From Thermoleophilaceae bacterium (GTDB taxonomy: Bacteria > Actinomycetota > Thermoleophilia > Solirubrobacterales > Thermoleophilaceae), in the NCBI GenBank assembly GCA_013812065.1, contig JACCUC010000094.1, forward strand, positions 1 through 9,630: 9,630 nucleotides of DNA, in the 5' to 3' direction. The notes under the pieces are model-generated. The model ran no database searches, had not been told where the DNA came from, and saw only the letters and a program-made list of their open reading frames with translations. Positions 7,090-9,630 of the stretch are shown here, piece by piece. Position 1 is the first letter of the stretch, and each line of letters opens with the position of its first letter. The translations under genes were made by a program, and so were the position numbers.

Positions 7090-7103
7090 ACAAGCTAACT
7101 TGT
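7090..7103. promoter_or_regulatory. 14-bp palindrome over divergent -10 elements (candidate toxin-antitoxin operator)
   Basis: ACAAG (7090-7094), CTAA, CTTGT (7099-7103) form a perfect inverted repeat with a 4-base centre. It overlaps the rightward -10 candidate TAACTT (7096-7101) and, on the other strand, TAGCTT (7092-7097), a possible -10 for the recombinase gene. A helix-turn-helix protein bound here would block both promoters. The downstream antitoxin-like protein is the obvious candidate. This is inferred from position and symmetry. Confidence 0.45.
7096..7101 (+). promoter_or_regulatory. candidate -10 element of the toxin-like gene (leaderless)
   Basis: TAACTT fits TANNNT and is followed by exactly 6 bases and an ATG at 7108. 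This is the same geometry as in the phosphoesterase/TPR-CHAT spacer. It argues that translation begins at 7108 rather than at the in-frame GTG at 7102. Confidence 0.45.
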
Positions 7104-7107
7104 GGCG

Positions 7108-7338
7108 ATGGGTGCCGAGCTGGTTATCGCGCCGAGCGCCCGCAAGCACGGAGTAAGCGACGAGGACATCCGACATGCCTACGCAAACCCGATCCGGATC
7201 TTCGACCTCGACGAGGGGTTCACGATGATCATTGGAGCCAACCGGGCCGCGATCATCTATGAGATCGGCGTCGTCGGCGGCATCCCGGCGCCCGTCGTCG
7301 TTCACGCCATGAAGGCCCGCGACCAGTTCCTGAGGTGA
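7108..7338 (+). CDS. BrnT-like toxin (putative)
   Basis: This is a small protein of 76 residues from the ATG at 7108. It has the pattern SARKHGVSDEDIRHAYANP, then a strand-rich core with DLDEGFTMIIGANRAAIIYEIGVV, and ends with VVVHAMKARDQFL. This layout (KHGV helix, beta core, C-terminal HAM-x-A-R-x-x-F motif) resembles BrnT/DUF4258-type RelE-fold RNase toxins, several of which occur in actinomycetes beside a small helix-turn-helix protein. The next gene starts inside the stop codon (GTGA overlap), so the two are translationally coupled, and toxin-first order is typical of BrnT systems. The family call rests on my recollection of the motif pattern. An in-frame GTG at 7102 is an alternative start but would lie inside the predicted promoter spacer. 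Confidence 0.55.
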   Translation: MGAELVIAPSARKHGVSDEDIRHAYANPIRIFDLDEGFTMIIGANRAAIIYEIGVVGGIPAPVVVHAMKARDQFLR

Positions 7339-7616
7339 CCAACGTGCCACGCACGGTGCAAGACATCCTCGACCACGCCGACGAACTCGCGCAGCGCTTT
7401 GAGAACTATGAGCCCGCCCCCGGCGAGGAGCGCGACCCGCGGGCGTTTGCCGCTCTCCGCGACGCCGTCCTATCAAGATCGGAGGCGGAGCGTTCGGTCA
7501 AGGCCGCCGTCGACGACGCGCGCGCAGACGGCTATTCATGGGAGCTCATCGGCTCCCTGCTCGGCACCACCGGCGAAGCCGCACGCCAGCGCTACGGAGC
7601 CAAGCAGGAGGCGTAG
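7335..7616 (+). CDS. helix-turn-helix protein, putative cognate antitoxin
   Basis: The protein has 93 residues. The N-terminal half is acidic and helical (DILDHADELAQRFENYEP). The C-terminal half has a helix-turn-helix pattern, DDARADGYSWELIGSLLG followed by TTGEAARQRYG, in which GYSW-x-x-IG-x-x-LG-T is typical of small actinobacterial DNA-binding proteins and sigma-like recognition helices. It starts with a GTG that overlaps the toxin stop as GTGA and has no Shine-Dalgarno site of its own, so coupled translation is likely. It should bind the toxin and repress the operon, plausibly through the palindrome at 7090-7103. A GTG at 7344 is an alternative start. The antitoxin role is inferred from context. 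Confidence 0.6.
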   Translation: MTNVPRTVQDILDHADELAQRFENYEPAPGEERDPRAFAALRDAVLSRSEAERSVKAAVDDARADGYSWELIGSLLGTTGEAARQRYGAKQEA

Positions 7617-7776
7617 ATCCTTCGCCCGCCCGCCCGGTTGCCGATCCTCTATCGGAGCGGCCTCCGCGAAAGCCACGGTACGGGGATGGCGCCGTCTGCA
7701 TGCACGAGGTCACCCAGCCACCGCGAGCGCCGGGACCGGCTCGTGGACGAAGCACCCCGCCTGGATAGGGCACGCG
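7617..7776. other. intergenic stretch after the antitoxin gene
   Basis: No gene is supported. A small hairpin CCGAT-CCTCT-ATCGG near 7640-7654 follows the antitoxin stop but has only five base pairs and no T-run, so I do not call it a terminator. Confidence 0.3.
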
Positions 7777-8418
7777 CTACTCCGTCAAGGCCTCCGGATC
7801 GATCTCGCCGAGCGCCACCTTGCGGCGAGCACGAAACAGCGCCACGGCCGCCATGAATGACTCGAACGCCACTGCTGCTCGCTGTTCCGAACCCGGCTCG
7901 CGACCGCCGAAGAAGAAGACCCGAGGGACCTCGAGGAGCGCGTCGCGCATGCGCGCGAAGTCGTCAAGCGCCTCGGCGAGCTCGGCGTGCTGAAGCATGA
8001 CCGGTGCCCACTGGGCTACCGTCGCGCTGAGGACCTTGCTCTGCTCTTGCATCAGGAGCATGAACTCCACGCTGGCCTGGTCGCCATAGAGGACCGCCTC
8101 CACGTGCTGTTGATAAGCGTCGAGGTCGTATGGATCTGCCTCAGCGGCTCTCCCGATTGCGACCATCGCCTCAAACGCCGCCGTCGAGAGCTCTCGATAG
8201 GCGGTCAGGGCGACGCGCCTGGAGCGGCGTGCCTTCCGGCGGTCAAGCTGCTCGTCGACGATCAACACCGTAATGCCGAGCAGCAGCGCACTCGAAACCA
8301 GCCCCGTGAGCATCGAGTGGGTCTGCCAGAAATCTCTCCAGCTCGAGAAGGCCAGGTCGGTCACTACCGCGAGGCCGAAGGCCATAAGCAAACCGAGGAC
8401 TACGGTGATTCGCCGCAC
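7777..8418 (-). CDS. two-helix membrane protein of unknown function
   Basis: I do not recognise this family. From the GTG at 8418 it has 213 residues. Two hydrophobic helices lie at about 4-24 (ITVVLGLLMAFGLAVVTDLAF) and 37-55 (LTGLVSSALLLGITVLIV). A strongly basic stretch DRRKARRSRR follows, which by the positive-inside rule puts the long C-terminal part in the cytoplasm. That part, about residues 66-205, is predicted helical and ends acidic (EIDPEALTE). The layout of two N-terminal membrane helices plus a helical cytosolic domain is shared with SLATT-like effectors, but I see no signature that proves it. GGAAG lies 8 bases before this GTG and supports it; the frame is open further up, with an ATG at 8469 and a GTG at 8556. 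Codon bias is weaker than in the CHAT genes, suggesting acquired DNA. Confidence 0.6.
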   Translation of the reverse strand: MRRITVVLGLLMAFGLAVVTDLAFSSWRDFWQTHSMLTGLVSSALLLGITVLIVDEQLDRRKARRSRRVALTAYRELSTAAFEAMVAIGRAAEADPYDLDAYQQHVEAVLYGDQASVEFMLLMQEQSKVLSATVAQWAPVMLQHAELAEALDDFARMRDALLEVPRVFFFGGREPGSEQRAAVAFESFMAAVALFRARRKVALGEIDPEALTE

Positions 8419-8480
8419 AGCGCCCACTTCCGAGGAACACGGCCTCAGGTCGTCCCAATGCCCGACCATTCGTAGCCAGA

Positions 8481-8699
8481 TCAAAGCAGCACGAGTCCTA
8501 TCTTCGGTGGGCGAGCATGAGCGCGCTGCGCACCAGCTGCGGCCGGCGAGCCGCACGCAGGGCGCCGCACGACCTCGGTGTGGTCCACGGCGGCCGGCTT
8601 CGCAGCTGCTCGGGCACGTGCAGCTTCGATTTCGCCCGCCTGGGTCGGAGGGGCGACGATCGCGTACGTGACCTGCTCGGGGAGCAGCTCGCCGAGCCG
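8481..8699 (-). other. stretch between genes with a possible coding remnant
   Basis: Between the HEPN-like and membrane-protein genes one minus-strand frame stays open for about 70 codons with no usable start codon. It reads ERLGELLPEQVTYAIVAPP and then an Ala-rich GEIEAARARAAAKPAAV, and stops at 8481. The first 45 codons or so have G or C at most third positions, which suggests the tail of a gene that has lost its start, but the evidence is thin. I see no promoter or hairpin of note here. Confidence 0.2.
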
Positions 8700-8700
8700 C

Positions 8701-9285
8701 TCACTCTGCAGGCGACTCCTCCTCTTTCCGCTCCGCGTCGAGCCCTTCCGCGACGAGAGGACCTAGCTCATTTCTGATCGTCCCGAACACAATCCCCTCG
8801 TCGTGTAGCCGCTCCGCCTCTCGCCGAGCGGCGTGCAGGTCAACGCCCCGCTGTGACGCCCGTACCCGTCCGAGTTCGCTGATGGTACGCAGGACCTCGC
8901 CAAGCTGCTCCTGCGTCTCCTCTAGGGCTCGGATCATCTCTAGACGGTGGTCGGAACCCTGGTCGAGTTCCTCGACTCGCTCTACGAGGTATTGGTGCGC
9001 GAGGTAGTTCCGGCCTCTCCGTGCCCGTTCGAGGTCATCGGTCAACTCTCGCGGAAGGTCCTTCCCGACCCTTCTCTGAAGCGCGCCAATAGTCAGGCGG
9101 TAGAGCTTGTTCAGGTTCTGTAGCGCCTCTCCGTAAGAGGAGAAGGGAGGCGAGTCAACCTGGTCCATCACGACCAAGAAGGCCATGCTCATCTCTAGCG
9201 ACTGATAGCCGAGCATGGTCCGCCCGTACTGGGCGTACCAGCGCTCAGCCTCAGCGTCCCTGCTTCGGTCACTTCGTGACGGCAC
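8701..9285 (-). CDS. HEPN-like protein (putative RNase)
   Basis: The protein has 194 residues and is almost entirely helical. Residues 92-97 read RNYLAH, the R-N-x3-H form of the HEPN catalytic motif Rx4H, within ERARRGRNYLAHQYL. Before it lie long helices (YGRTMLGYQSLEMSMAFLVVMDQV), and after it a long Glu/Leu-rich coiled-coil-like segment (EMIRALEETQEQLGEVLRTI) and an acidic tail. HEPN proteins commonly cut RNA in toxin-antitoxin and abortive-infection systems, but this shape is also common in uncharacterised proteins, so activity is inferred. No MNT nucleotidyltransferase partner is visible nearby. The start is a GTG with no Shine-Dalgarno site, 7 bases after a TAGTCT hexamer. A transposase end lies less than 100 bases upstream. 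Codon bias is weaker than in the CHAT genes. Confidence 0.6.
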   Translation of the reverse strand: MPSRSDRSRDAEAERWYAQYGRTMLGYQSLEMSMAFLVVMDQVDSPPFSSYGEALQNLNKLYRLTIGALQRRVGKDLPRELTDDLERARRGRNYLAHQYLVERVEELDQGSDHRLEMIRALEETQEQLGEVLRTISELGRVRASQRGVDLHAARREAERLHDEGIVFGTIRNELGPLVAEGLDAERKEEESPAE

Positions 9286-9292
9286 GTGGCTG

Positions 9293-9298
9293 AGACTA
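9293..9298 (-). promoter_or_regulatory. candidate -10 element of the HEPN-like gene (leaderless)
   Basis: On the minus strand TAGTCT is followed by 7 bases and the GTG at 9285, the same spacing as for the first CHAT gene. A promoter this close to an insertion-sequence end could be original or created by the insertion. Confidence 0.35.
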
Positions 9299-9377
9299 GG
9301 CGGAAGTTTTTTCGGTAGGCGTGCCGGATCCGCATTGGCGGTCCGGGTTTGGCCGTCTGAGGGTTGGCGGTTTCTGT
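9299..9377. other. stretch between HEPN-like gene and transposase, probable insertion-sequence end
   Basis: No gene is visible. The stretch contains a T6 run near 9307-9312 and two similar GTTTGGC/GGTTGGC-type motifs before the transposase stop. One end of the insertion sequence should lie here, but the other end is outside the window, so the terminal inverted repeat cannot be identified. Confidence 0.3.
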
Positions 9378-9630
9378 CTACGCGGCGGGCGTCATGTCGA
9401 GCAGCTCGAAGGCCCGGGCCTGGAGCTGGGTGGGGCTGGTGAGTCGGTTGAAGGTGTGGTCGGCGTCGCCGACGCGCAGCTCATTGCGACAGAGCGTGCC
9501 GAGTTCTGCGAGCAGGTCTGTGAGGCTCGAGGCGGGCAGCCCGTCTTGGGTGCTCTGAGCGCCGGCCTTGGCCTTCGCGGCCGCGGAGCGCTCGGCGGGT
9601 GCGACCGGGTCGATCGGCGCGACCGGGTTC
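9378..9630 (-). CDS. transposase, C-terminal end (partial, possibly IS1634-like)
   Basis: The minus-strand frame enters from the right window edge and stops at 9378, giving 84 residues. It has a low-complexity NPVAPIDPVAPAE segment, encoded by a repeated GCGACCGGGT, then SLTDLLAELGTLCRNELRVG and SPTQLQARAFELLDM. The pairing of a LLAELGTL-x-RNE-like helix with a terminal PT-x-LQARAFELL helix matches the C-termini I recall for DDE transposases of the IS1634 type in actinomycetes. The catalytic DDE part is outside the window, so intactness cannot be judged. Confidence 0.5.
   Translation of the reverse strand, partial: NPVAPIDPVAPAERSAAAKAKAGAQSTQDGLPASSLTDLLAELGTLCRNELRVGDADHTFNRLTSPTQLQARAFELLDMTPAA

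Noticed and set aside
7399..7860. Rightward frame overlapping the antitoxin gene
   Set aside because: It is an Arg/Ser/Pro-rich shadow of the helix-turn-helix gene with no recognisable domain.
1..9630. CRISPR array or long tandem repeats
   Set aside because: No regularly spaced direct repeats were seen anywhere in the window.

Overview
The window is GC-rich throughout, and its first 6.2 kb has strongly GC-biased third codon positions. Several genes start directly after a TANNNT hexamer with no room for a Shine-Dalgarno site, which implies leaderless mRNAs. Together with the toxin/antitoxin pair, this points to a high-GC actinomycete-type bacterium, perhaps a Solirubrobacterales-like lineage. 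That placement is inference, not proof.

Region 1 (about 1-6220) is a compact three-gene cassette. A CHAT-domain cysteine protease with an N-terminal helical domain, an Arg-rich linker and a beta-rich domain runs rightward (353-2320). It meets a leftward calcineurin-like metallophosphoesterase tail to tail, with an 8-bp overlap (2313-3749). A rightward TPR-CHAT protease (3827-6220) diverges from the phosphoesterase across a 77-bp spacer. That spacer carries two mirror-image leaderless promoters with the same TAGGYT-N6-ATG layout. Both CHAT proteins keep the catalytic His/Cys pair and the phosphoesterase keeps its metal-ligand motifs, so all three look active. Two proteases of different architecture flanking a phosphoesterase is the best candidate here for an undescribed conflict or signalling system.

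Region 2 (about 6300-7620) looks like the edge of a mobile island. It holds the 3' portion of a tRNA with no 5' half (a likely attachment-site remnant), a serine recombinase broken by a one-base frameshift and without a stop of its own, and a small BrnT-like toxin gene. The toxin gene overlaps a helix-turn-helix partner by four bases. A 14-bp palindrome covers the toxin -10 element, as expected for an autoregulated module.

Region 3 (about 7620-9630) is accessory DNA with weaker codon bias, all on the minus strand: a two-helix membrane protein of unknown function, a HEPN-like protein with an R-N-x3-H motif, and the C-terminal end of a transposase cut by the window edge. The tRNA fragment's orientation suggests the island lies at higher coordinates (regions 2-3). 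The CHAT/phosphoesterase cassette would then belong to the flanking chromosome or to an older element.
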